Assembly: GCA_964390805.1 (NCBI GenBank)
Contig: CAYMKL010000190.1
Location: 1-10,077, forward strand
DNA: 10,077 bases
DNA from: CAYMKL01 sp964390805
GTDB taxonomy: Bacteria; Chloroflexota; Anaerolineae; VGOG01
Direction of reading: 5' to 3'
Below the pieces are notes generated by a model that was not told the origin of the DNA, made no database searches, and was given only the letters and a program-made list of their open reading frames with translations. Of the stretch, positions 1-5,702 are shown piece by piece. The position numbers and the translations under genes are program-made. Position 1 is the first letter of the stretch, and each line of letters opens with the position of its first letter.

Positions 1-1
1 G

Positions 2-46
2 GGCTGGCCCCCTGAAACCCTCAAGGAGCTTCTCCCAAGCGGGTAA
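2..46 (+). CDS. Possible 3' end of an upstream gene (partial)
   Basis: One frame is open from the window edge and reads GWPPETLKELLPSG before a TAA stop at 44-46. The residues look like an ordinary protein C-terminus, and the stop lies just before a good promoter, as expected at a gene boundary. Fourteen codons are too few to name a family, and a chance open frame of this length is common. It is listed only as a possible gene tail. Confidence 0.25.
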   Translation, partial: GWPPETLKELLPSG

Positions 47-63
47 CGCTCCCTTGCCCTGTG

Positions 64-92
64 TTGCCAAAGGAGGCAAAACCTGCTATACT
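64..92 (+). promoter_or_regulatory. Strong sigma70-type promoter with extended -10
   Basis: TTGCCA at 64-69 is a five-of-six match to the -35 box. After exactly 17 bases comes TATACT at 87-92, preceded by TG at 84-85, which makes the extended -10 form TGcTATACT. The expected transcript would start near 99 and run into the helicase remnant at 136. TTGCC (64-68) and GGCAA (75-79) form a perfect 5-bp inverted repeat with a 6-base gap over the -35 box, which could be a small operator. Spacing and both boxes fit well; activity is inferred. Confidence 0.6.
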
Positions 93-135
93 ATGCTCAG
101 TAGCCAAATAGAGAGAGGAGAAGGCGGAGGGGAAA

Positions 136-591
136 ATGCCCAAAATCCAAGCCGGCTACATCATCCAAAGCCCCCGCCGGCCCGAACCGGTGGAGGTCAA
201 GCTGGTGGAGGACTTGGGCGAATATGTTCGCCTGGCCGGAGCCACCACCGGCTCCGGAGAGCACGTGGACCAACTGATCCCTCGTGAGGAATTGGCCCAG
301 TTGCAAGTTGCGCTGGTGGAGACTGATTTCACCGCCCCGCCCCGCGAGGTCTTCCTGGGCCTGGAAGCCCGCCGCTACCGCTTTGCCCCCCTCTACGATC
401 CCCTGCTGGCGATGAACACCTCCAAGGTTGACCCGCTCCCCCACCAGATCGAGGCTGTCTACGGCTACGTGCTCAGCCTGCCTCGCATCCGTTTCCTCAT
501 CGCCGATGACCCCGGCGCAGGCAAGACGATCATGGCCGGGCTGGTCATCAAGGAAAGGAAGAGCAGAAGCGCACCTACGAGGAGGCATTGA
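136..591 (+). pseudogene. N-terminal remnant of an SNF2/DEAD-like helicase
   Basis: The start is ATG 136 with a Shine-Dalgarno GGAGGGG at 126-132. The 151-residue product matches the beginning of large SNF2-type helicase-related proteins. It has an N-terminal accessory region, a Q-like motif (PLPHQIEAV, about residues 100-108) and Walker A in ADDPGAGKT at 123-131, followed by IMAGLVIKE. These proteins are usually around a thousand residues long. Here the helicase sequence stops at about residue 140 and is followed by RKSRSAPTRRH and a stop. The DExx box and all later helicase motifs are missing, so ATP hydrolysis and translocation cannot occur. Sequence resembling a later part of the same protein resumes at once in another frame, so I read this as an internal deletion with a frameshift. 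The intact promoter and ribosome site mean a short peptide may still be made. Relatives occur in defence systems such as DISARM and in solitary genes, and the remnant cannot tell these apart. Confidence 0.75.
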
Positions 592-830
592 CGGAGTTGC
601 AGCGCACCGTCGCCCAGGAGCGCAGCCTGACGATGGGGATGCCCCGCTTCGTGGGGGCGGTGCGGGTGGTGCCTGCCCCTCGGGTAGACGCTGCCCTGCA
701 GAGCGACCCTGACATCGAGCAGGTGGGGATGACGGTGACGATGGAGGCGGGACCGCATCCTAGCAGAGCCCCGTGCCTGATTGCCCGACTTCTTGCCCGA
801 TTCTCGGACTTGGCGACAGGGTGGAACTGA
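555..830 (+). pseudogene. C-terminal-side fragment of the same helicase
   Basis: In the frame that contains TTG 588, the sequence reads without a stop from before the junction to TGA 828-830. It starts KEEQKRTYEEALTELQ and continues through RSLTMGMPRFVGAVRVVP and DIEQVGMTVTME. This pattern, a charged helix, then a 'P-F-GA-RVVP' strand, then a 'VGM-V-ME' helix, resembles the region just before the C-terminal DUF3883-like domain in large helicase-related proteins. After about 751 the resemblance ends (AGPHPSRAP onward), so the domain itself is lost, probably in a second deletion. There is no convincing ribosome site at 588. I therefore treat it as the far side of the broken helicase gene and not as an 80-residue gene of its own. 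The family match is from memory, not from a search. Confidence 0.55.
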
Positions 831-834
831 GATC

Positions 835-1365
835 ATGATATGGCTCAAACTAACCACCTTCGCTATTGCGTCTGGAGCAATCGTCCGCGTATCATGGGAC
901 TCCCTACGCAGCTTGCGCTCTCACGGCTTCTTTCGCTTCTTTGCCTTCGAGTCCCTGCTGGTCTTGATCCTGCTCAACCTGGGGCATTGGTTCCGTGATC
1001 CCTTCTCCGCCCGGCAAATCGCATCGTGGCTGCTGTTGCTTACCTCGCTCAGCCTGGCAGTGCACGGATTCCATCTGCTTCGTATCATCGGGAAGCCAGA
1101 AGGCGAGATCGAGAATACCACTACCTTGGTGATGCTGGGTGCCTATAAGTACATTCGTCATCCACTCTACGCTTCATTGCTGTTGCTCGGGTGGGGGGCG
1201 TTCTTCAAAGATCCTTCACTCCCCGGTGGCGTGCTGATCCTGGCAGCCTGCGCCTTCTTGACAGCCACCGCCAGGGTCGAAGAGGCAGAGAACCTCGGCA
1301 AGTTCGGTGCCGACTATGCCGCATACATGGGAACAACCAAGATGTTCATCCCCTTCTTGTTTTGA
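835..1365 (+). CDS. Isoprenylcysteine carboxyl methyltransferase-like membrane protein
   Basis: This predicted 176-residue integral membrane methyltransferase resembles the ICMT/PEMT family. Hydrophobic segments lie at about residues 1-17, 36-50, 62-84 and 112-142. The family hallmark RHPLY is at 108-112, just after GAYKYI. It is followed by EEAENLGKFGADYAAYM at 149-165, the usual C-terminal cofactor-site pattern of glutamates then FG-Y-Y. Bacterial members methylate small molecules, lipids or thiols using S-adenosylmethionine; the substrate here is unknown. I chose ATG 835 because a GGTGGA-like Shine-Dalgarno lies about 10 bases upstream and residues before it have no family character; the open frame extends to TTG 781. 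The gene begins 4 bases after the helicase remnant ends, so it may now be read from the helicase promoter. The next gene starts 44 bases after its stop. Confidence 0.8.
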   Translation: MIWLKLTTFAIASGAIVRVSWDSLRSLRSHGFFRFFAFESLLVLILLNLGHWFRDPFSARQIASWLLLLTSLSLAVHGFHLLRIIGKPEGEIENTTTLVMLGAYKYIRHPLYASLLLLGWGAFFKDPSLPGGVLILAACAFLTATARVEEAENLGKFGADYAAYMGTTKMFIPFLF

Positions 1366-1409
1366 AAAGCATCAACGGATCCGTACACATAGATCAGTGA
1401 GGTGTTGAA

Positions 1410-2153
1410 ATGCAAAAAGTGAAACCCTGGCACGAGCAGGATGCCTTTTGGGAAACGGTGGCTCCTGTGCTGTTTGTTCAGAGGCGTTGGTCGGATGCTC
1501 CGGCAGAGGTGGGGCAGGTCGTTGCCCTCCTTGGGATTGAACCGGGCGCGCACGTTCTCGACCTTTGTTGCGGAGTGGGGAGACACTCCTTGGAGTTGGC
1601 CCGTCGTGGATTCCAGGTGACTGGAGTGGATAGGACGCGACCGTATCTGGATAGAGCATCTCAGCAGGCAGAGGGGCTGGAGATCGAGTTTGTGCAGAGT
1701 GACATGAGGAGCTTTTGCAGGCCAGATGCTTTCGACGCGGTAGTAAACCTGTTCACTTCGTTTGGCTATTTTGAAGATCCCAAAGATGACGGCCAGGTTG
1801 CCCTGAACGTGTGCCGCTCCCTCAAACCGGGCGGGGCCTTTCTCATAGACATGATGGGCAAGGAAGTCCTGGCCCGCATCTTCAGCGAGAGAGACTGGTA
1901 CGAAGAGAACGGTGTGCTCATCCTGCAAGAACGCAAGATTACCAAGAATTGGAGTTGGATGGAGAATCGTTGGATCATTGTTGCGGATGATAACCGCACT
2001 GAGCTCAACCTGTCACACCGCGTTTATTCAGCCGTGGAGCTGACGTCCTTATTGACCGAGTGCGGTTTTGCACACGTTGATGCTTATGGCAGCCTCGAAG
2101 GCACTGACTATGATCACCTGGCCAGGAGATTGGTGGCAGTGGCGCGAAAATGA
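1410..2153 (+). CDS. Class I SAM-dependent methyltransferase
   Basis: This is a 247-residue soluble methyltransferase with a Rossmann fold. Motif I is VLDLCCGVG at residues 49-57, which forms the SAM-binding glycine loop. The acidic residue that holds the ribose is D74 in TGVD, and QSDM at 97-100 marks the adenine-binding turn. FDAVVNLFTSFGYF at 108-121 is the motif IV strand. The C-terminal half (CRSLKPGGAFLIDM, then the beta-hairpin containing the SHRVY turn) fits the methyltransferase_11/25 type. The substrate cannot be read from the sequence. ATG 1410 is preceded by GAGGT at 1399-1403. It has no membrane segment, unlike the methyltransferases at 835 and 5703. Together with the preceding gene it could form a small two-gene unit. 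Confidence 0.88.
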   Translation: MQKVKPWHEQDAFWETVAPVLFVQRRWSDAPAEVGQVVALLGIEPGAHVLDLCCGVGRHSLELARRGFQVTGVDRTRPYLDRASQQAEGLEIEFVQSDMRSFCRPDAFDAVVNLFTSFGYFEDPKDDGQVALNVCRSLKPGGAFLIDMMGKEVLARIFSERDWYEENGVLILQERKITKNWSWMENRWIIVADDNRTELNLSHRVYSAVELTSLLTECGFAHVDAYGSLEGTDYDHLARRLVAVARK

Positions 2154-2187
2154 GGGCGCAACCTGTCCACATCACCCCCAGCGCAAT

Positions 2188-2275
2188 GTCCTGAGCCTTG
2201 TCCTGAGCCCTGTCGAAGGGTTGCCGAAGGGGAGCTTCGTAGACTGGGCCAGAGGCTTGAGCGAAGCAAAGCCTC
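2188..2275. repeat. Dispersed TGTCGAAGG/CTGAGCC-type repeat with hairpin
   Basis: The spacer between the methyltransferase and the ABC ATPase contains two direct copies of TCCTGAGCC followed by CTGTCGAAGGG (2189-2220). Next come GCCGAAGGGGAGCTTCG and a hairpin, GAGGCTT (2252-2258) with AAGCCTC (2269-2275) around a 10-base loop. The reverse complement, CCCTTCGACAGGGCTCAGG, matches the repeat inside the Usp gene at 9331-9398 and resembles the one in permease 2 at 4993-5012. It is non-coding here and ends about 10 bases before the ATPase ribosome site. Confidence 0.75.
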
Positions 2276-2294
2276 CGCCGAACTGGAGGAACCA

Positions 2295-3227
2295 GTGGAG
2301 AATGCAATCACCGTAAAATCGGCCACGCGCCACTTTGGAGACTTGGTGGCCGTAAGAGACCTATCGTTCGAGGTGCGGCCAGGCGAGGTCTTTAGCCTGC
2401 TGGGGCCCAACGGCGCGGGCAAGACCACTACCGTAAACTTGATCGTTGGCCTGCTGAGGCGGCACGGCGGCCAGATCAGTGTGCTGGGGTTTGATCCAGA
2501 AAAGGAGCCGCGGCAGGTCCGTCAGCGCATTGGCCTGGTAGCTCAGGAGACGAACCTCTACACCGATCTGAACGCCCTGGATAACCTGTGGCATCACGCG
2601 GCGTTGTATTGCCAAGACCTGTCAGATGTTAAAGAGCGGATAGGCGATCTGCTCACGTTAATGAATCTGTGGGAACGGCGCAGGGGCCCCGTGCGAACCT
2701 ATTCGGGCGGAATGAAGCGCCGACTGGCGCTGGCCCGCGCGCTGCTGCACGATCCTGAGATCATTCTGTTCGACGAGCCTACCATCGGCGTGGATGTCCA
2801 GGGCACGCACGCTCTCTGGGAGCACATCAAACAGCAGCAGGCCCGTGGCAAGACCTTCATCGTCTCCACCAACGACATGGCCGAAGCCGACGCACTGTGC
2901 GACCGGCTGGTGATCATTGATCACGGCCAGGCCATCGCCCTGGACACGCCCGAAAGCCTCAAAGCCGCCCTGGGGCGCGACATCGTCACCCTGCGCACCA
3001 TCCCTGCCATCGAAGACCCGCAAACCCTGTTTGCCGACCTGGGGGTGCAAGCCATCACCCGCCCTGAGCCAGACCAGTTGCGCCTCGAAGTGCGCAACGC
3101 CGAAACCATCGTCGGCGACCTGGTGACCCGCGTGACTGTCGCCCATCGCCTGGAATCGGTCCGCATGGCGCGGCCTTCGTTGGATGACGTGTTCCTGCAT
3201 CACACGGGACGCGCGCTCAGGGAGTAA
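2295..3227 (+). CDS. ABC-2 exporter ATP-binding protein
   Basis: This 310-residue cytoplasmic ATPase powers the permeases at 3445 and 4508. Walker A is GPNGAGKTT (37-45), the Q-loop is Q84 in VAQE, the signature is YSGGMKRR (136-143) and Walker B with its catalytic glutamate is IILFDEP (156-162). The D-loop is GVD at 165-167. The C-terminal 80 residues, ending in RPSLDDVFLHHTGR, have the DrrA-like tail usual in ABC-2 drug and polyketide exporters. The switch histidine is replaced: the expected T-H reads STND, with N193. The start is GTG 2295, because GGAGGA (2285-2290) sits 4 bases upstream and no in-frame ATG is nearby. A repeat block precedes the gene and a terminator-like block follows it, so its transcript may be partly separated from the permeases. 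The transported substrate is unknown. Confidence 0.92.
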   Translation: MENAITVKSATRHFGDLVAVRDLSFEVRPGEVFSLLGPNGAGKTTTVNLIVGLLRRHGGQISVLGFDPEKEPRQVRQRIGLVAQETNLYTDLNALDNLWHHAALYCQDLSDVKERIGDLLTLMNLWERRRGPVRTYSGGMKRRLALARALLHDPEIILFDEPTIGVDVQGTHALWEHIKQQQARGKTFIVSTNDMAEADALCDRLVIIDHGQAIALDTPESLKAALGRDIVTLRTIPAIEDPQTLFADLGVQAITRPEPDQLRLEVRNAETIVGDLVTRVTVAHRLESVRMARPSLDDVFLHHTGRALRE

Positions 3228-3231
3228 GCCC

Positions 3232-3325
3232 GCGCGGGGCTGAAGTCCCCGCGCTGAGAGAACAAAGCCCCCTTCGGGGCTGATTTTAGCCCGTAGGGCT
3301 TCGTTCTTTTAGCCCAGAGCTTTAG
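3232..3325 (+). terminator. Cluster of terminator-like hairpins after the ATPase gene
   Basis: Three short stems follow each other closely. GCGCGGGG (3232-3239) pairs with CCCCGCGC (3247-3254). AGCCCC (3266-3271) pairs with GGGGCT (3276-3281) and is followed by GATTTT. AGCCC (3288-3292) pairs with GGGCT (3296-3300) and is followed by TTCGTTCTTTT. The last two have the form of rho-independent terminators. An outer inverted repeat, GAACaAAGCCC against GGGCTTcGTTC, encloses stems two and three, and GAGCTttAGCTC follows. The composition is that of a dispersed AGCCCgtaGGGCT repeat family, so this may be a mobile repeat that also terminates or attenuates transcription inside the ABC operon. Confidence 0.6.
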
Positions 3326-3361
3326 CTCAGGGCGATACCGCGCAAAATGCTAGTGCCATTA

Positions 3362-3408
3362 GGCTCCCACGCCCACGAACGGGCGGTAGCCTTCGCGACA
3401 TGGGAGCC
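3362..3408. repeat. Nested inverted repeat ahead of permease 1
   Basis: GGCTCCCA (3362-3369) and TGGGAGCC (3401-3408) are perfect 8-bp inverted arms. Inside them CGCCC (3370-3374) and GGGCG (3381-3385) form a second perfect pair around a 6-base loop. The right outer arm overlaps an in-frame ATG at 3400, which argues against that ATG as the permease start. It could be a structured leader or another short repeat. Confidence 0.5.
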
Positions 3409-3444
3409 GCCTCTGCTGAAATCTCTACCGAGTGGAGCGAAATG

Positions 3445-4503
3445 ATGACCCGTTTCCGACTGCTTGTTCTCAACGAATTCAAACTGGCTCGCACGGCTGT
3501 GCTCATCCACCTGATCGCCATCTTTCAGCCAACTATCCTGTTTGTGTTGATGTCCTTCACCCTGGTCTACCCGACCTGGGACGTGAACGTGATCCAGCCG
3601 GTGACCGACGAGGGCCGTGCACTGGTGGCAGCGATGCGGGAGGTTGGGTCGCCCATCGGCGAACCGTACATCAACCCGATCACCGTCAGCCCCAATGAGG
3701 CAAATGAGCAGTTGTCACAGGTCGTGGTGGTCGAAACGCGCCACGGCGTGCCGACGGCGGTGCAGCGATTCGGCTTGATTGACAGCAACCAGGTCAAGAA
3801 CTTCCGCAACCGGCTGACAGCAGCCGCGCTCCGACTGTGGAACGACGCGCTTGGCGAGCGGGCTGTTACCGTTGAAGAACGCCCCTGGCTGCCGCGCGAT
3901 GTGCCCTACGTCGTCTACTACGGCATGGCCATGTTGCCGATGACCACCTTCCTGGCGGGGTTCATCGGGGGGATTCTCACCGCTCAGGATTTCGAGTTCG
4001 GCACCATCATGGAGGTTCGCCTGGCCCCCGCCGCGCCTGCCTTGCCCCTGGCAGCCCGCCTGGCCCGACTGGTGTTCCTGGCGTTGCTCTCAGCGGGCGT
4101 GCTGTTGCTCACACTGGGCTGGCGCACCGATGTCTGGCCCGATTCAATCTGGCTGGTGGGGCTGATCCTGCTGCCGATGGCCATCACCGCCAGTGGCCTG
4201 GGCACGGTCAGCGGGCTGGTGCTACGACGCAGCATCCCGACGCTGGTGGTGGGGCTCCTCACCACGCTGGGGGGCTGGATCATCGGGAGCGCCTTCGGCC
4301 TGGCCGCCGGCTTTGGCGGGTTGTTCGAGCGGATCAGTCGGCTGACGCCCAACACCCACGCCGTCGAGCTGCTCTTCCCGCGCTACTACGGAACGGCCGT
4401 CGGCACACCCCAGCTCTCAGCCCTCGTACTCGTGCTGTTCAGCGCAGGCACGCTGGTGCTCACGGTCCTGGTCTACCGCTGGCGGGTGATGGTGCAAGGA
4501 TAG
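3445..4503 (+). CDS. ABC-2 type permease, subunit 1
   Basis: This inner-membrane permease of about 352 residues is half of the exporter's channel. One N-terminal membrane segment (AVLIHLIAIFQPTILFVLMSF) is followed by an extracytoplasmic region of about 130 residues. After that come five or so hydrophobic segments: GMAMLPMTTFLAGFIGGI, LVFLALLSAGVLLLTLGW, WLVGLILLPMAITASGLG, LVVGLLTTLGGWIIGSAFG and LVLVLFSAGTLVLTVLVY. This is the classical ABC2_membrane arrangement, and TPNTHAVELLFP near the end matches the 'N-PNTHAVDPLR' stretch of permease 2. I prefer ATG 3445, which lies 7 bases after GGAG (3434-3437). ATG 3442 is possible, and ATG 3400 lies in an inverted-repeat arm. The stop is 4 bases before permease 2, so the two are co-translated, and a heterodimer is expected. 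Confidence 0.88.
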   Translation: MTRFRLLVLNEFKLARTAVLIHLIAIFQPTILFVLMSFTLVYPTWDVNVIQPVTDEGRALVAAMREVGSPIGEPYINPITVSPNEANEQLSQVVVVETRHGVPTAVQRFGLIDSNQVKNFRNRLTAAALRLWNDALGERAVTVEERPWLPRDVPYVVYYGMAMLPMTTFLAGFIGGILTAQDFEFGTIMEVRLAPAAPALPLAARLARLVFLALLSAGVLLLTLGWRTDVWPDSIWLVGLILLPMAITASGLGTVSGLVLRRSIPTLVVGLLTTLGGWIIGSAFGLAAGFGGLFERISRLTPNTHAVELLFPRYYGTAVGTPQLSALVLVLFSAGTLVLTVLVYRWRVMVQG

Positions 4504-4507
4504 AAGT

Positions 4508-5680
4508 ATGAGACGCTTCTGGTTATTGCTGCTCACCGAGATCAAGGCGTGGCGACGTGACCCCATTTCGATCATGGGCGGATTCATCGCCCCTTCCGCC
4601 ATGCTGATCGCTTTCGGCCTGTTGTTCGGCGGACGGCTCTCTTTCGGCATCGCGGTGCTGAACCACGACGCCGGGCCCTGGGGGGGCGTCCTGCGCGAGA
4701 CGGTCGGTGAGGTAATCTCTCCATTTGGGACGCCGTACTACGACGTTCTCACCCCCCCTCAATCCCCCCCACCTTGGGGGGGAAGAGAGGGGGGGGAAGA
4801 CGAGACCTGGCACGCCTACTACCAGCACCGCATCGGCGGGGTGTGGGTCATCCCCCCAGATTTCTCAGAGCGGTTGGAAGCCGGCCAGAGCCCGGCGTTG
4901 GAGATGCACTTCAGCAACCACAACGACGACCGGGCCAAGAACCACCGCATCTATGCCGCGGAAATCCTGTGGCGTTTCTACGAGAAGACCTGTACTGAGC
5001 CTGGCCGAAGTATCTGTCAGCCCAGCCCGCCGTTGGCCCTGGCCGAAGAGTATCCCCGCCCGGAGATGATCGGATGGTTTCCCCTCATCGGGGTGGGGCT
5101 GGTGCTGTTCGGTGTCAGCCTGGGCGGGATGTTCAACATCTTCATGCTGACCTACAAAGAGCAGGTGGCAGGGATCACGCTGGAATTCGGATTGGCGCCT
5201 CGCTCTCTGGCGTGGGTACTGCTCCCCAAAGCGCTGCTCGCGCTCATAATGGGCCTGCTGACCGGCACAGCCCTGCTTGGTCTTCTTTATCTGTGGACAG
5301 GTGTCTGGCCGAACCAGCATTTGCTGGCAGTGTGGCTTCTAGCCGGCCCGGTGGCCCTCTTCTGGATTGCCCTTGCCCTCCTCGTCGGACTGCGAGCACG
5401 ACAATATATGGCCGGGGCAGTGGCCTCGATTCTGATCAGCGCCATCGCCTTCTTCATCGGTGGCGGGATGGGCCCGGTCCGCTACTACCCCAGCAAAGTG
5501 CTGTGGATCGCTTGGCTCTTCCCAAACACCCACGCCGTGGACCCGCTGCGCGACCTGGTCCTCTTCCATGCCTGGCCGGCCGACTGGACGGTGACGCTAC
5601 TCAAAGTGACAGGACTCGCCGCCCTCAGCCTGGCCGTGGGACTGAGCCTGTCCGCCCGCCAGTTGCGCCGCCTGGACTGA
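4508..5680 (+). CDS. ABC-2 type permease, subunit 2, with embedded repeats
   Basis: This is the second inner-membrane permease, 390 residues long. An N-terminal segment (APSAMLIAFGLLFGG) is followed by an extracytoplasmic domain of about 140 residues. Then come membrane segments near LIGVGLVLFGVSLGGMF, LPKALLALIMGLLTG, VALFWIALALLVGL, VASILISAIAFFIGGG and TGLAALSLAVGLSLS. Start ATG 4508 uses AAGGA (4496-4500), which lies inside the end of permease 1. Two repeat elements lie within the extracytoplasmic domain. A C/G-run palindrome (4752-4796) encodes about residues 82-97 (PPQSPPPWGGREGG). A copy of the TACTGAGCC-type repeat (4993-5012) encodes about residues 162-168 (CTEPGRS). Both keep the frame open, so the protein should still be made with low-complexity additions in the loop. 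Whether the insertions change export is unknown. Confidence 0.88.
   Translation: MRRFWLLLLTEIKAWRRDPISIMGGFIAPSAMLIAFGLLFGGRLSFGIAVLNHDAGPWGGVLRETVGEVISPFGTPYYDVLTPPQSPPPWGGREGGEDETWHAYYQHRIGGVWVIPPDFSERLEAGQSPALEMHFSNHNDDRAKNHRIYAAEILWRFYEKTCTEPGRSICQPSPPLALAEEYPRPEMIGWFPLIGVGLVLFGVSLGGMFNIFMLTYKEQVAGITLEFGLAPRSLAWVLLPKALLALIMGLLTGTALLGLLYLWTGVWPNQHLLAVWLLAGPVALFWIALALLVGLRARQYMAGAVASILISAIAFFIGGGMGPVRYYPSKVLWIAWLFPNTHAVDPLRDLVLFHAWPADWTVTLLKVTGLAALSLAVGLSLSARQLRRLD
4752..4796. repeat. C-run/G-run palindromic repeat inside permease 2
   Basis: Runs of seven C (4752-4758 and 4764-4770) face runs of seven G (4776-4782) and eight G (4789-4796) across a 5-base centre, ACCTT. The whole forms a hairpin with a small internal loop. 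This pattern (C7-TCAAT-C7 against G7-AAGAGA-G8) is a known style of dispersed palindrome in cyanobacteria and other repeat-rich bacteria. It is read in frame as part of the permease. Confidence 0.75.
4993..5012. repeat. Short TACTGAGCC...GAAGTA repeat inside permease 2
   Basis: TACTGAGCCTGGCCGAAGTA is an imperfect palindrome. It matches the core of the repeats at 2188-2220 and 9331-9398 (CTGAGCCTGnCGAAG), apart from GG-CC at the centre. It is translated in frame. With only 20 bases a chance match is possible, but the family resemblance and the palindromic ends support it. Confidence 0.5.
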
Positions 5681-5702
5681 TCTTGACTGAATACAGAGGT
5701 AA

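Noticed and set aside
136..830. A DISARM or other active defence system
   Set aside because: Only fragments of one helicase-like gene exist. No methylase, nuclease or partner gene of such a system lies next to it, and the three methyltransferases are small-molecule types without DNA-methylase motifs.
1314..1928. A long minus-strand open frame (204 codons)
   Set aside because: It lies opposite a clear methyltransferase gene, has no ribosome site and shows no recognisable motif. It is a reading-frame shadow.
2658..3203. A minus-strand open frame of 181 codons opposite the ABC ATPase
   Set aside because: The plus strand carries all ABC motifs in order. The antisense product is rich in His, Gln and Arg, as expected for the shadow of a GC-rich gene.
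4725..5069. A second-frame open frame over the permease repeats (reads PPLNPPHLGGEERGG)
   Set aside because: This is the familiar translation of the palindrome in its other frame. It has no start signal and overlaps the supported permease.
5643..5658. Another CTGAGCCTGTC repeat copy near the end of permease 2
   Set aside because: CTGAGCCTGTCC is followed by GCCCGCC and not by the GAAG core, and it encodes an ordinary membrane-segment end (LSLSARQ). A chance match is more likely.
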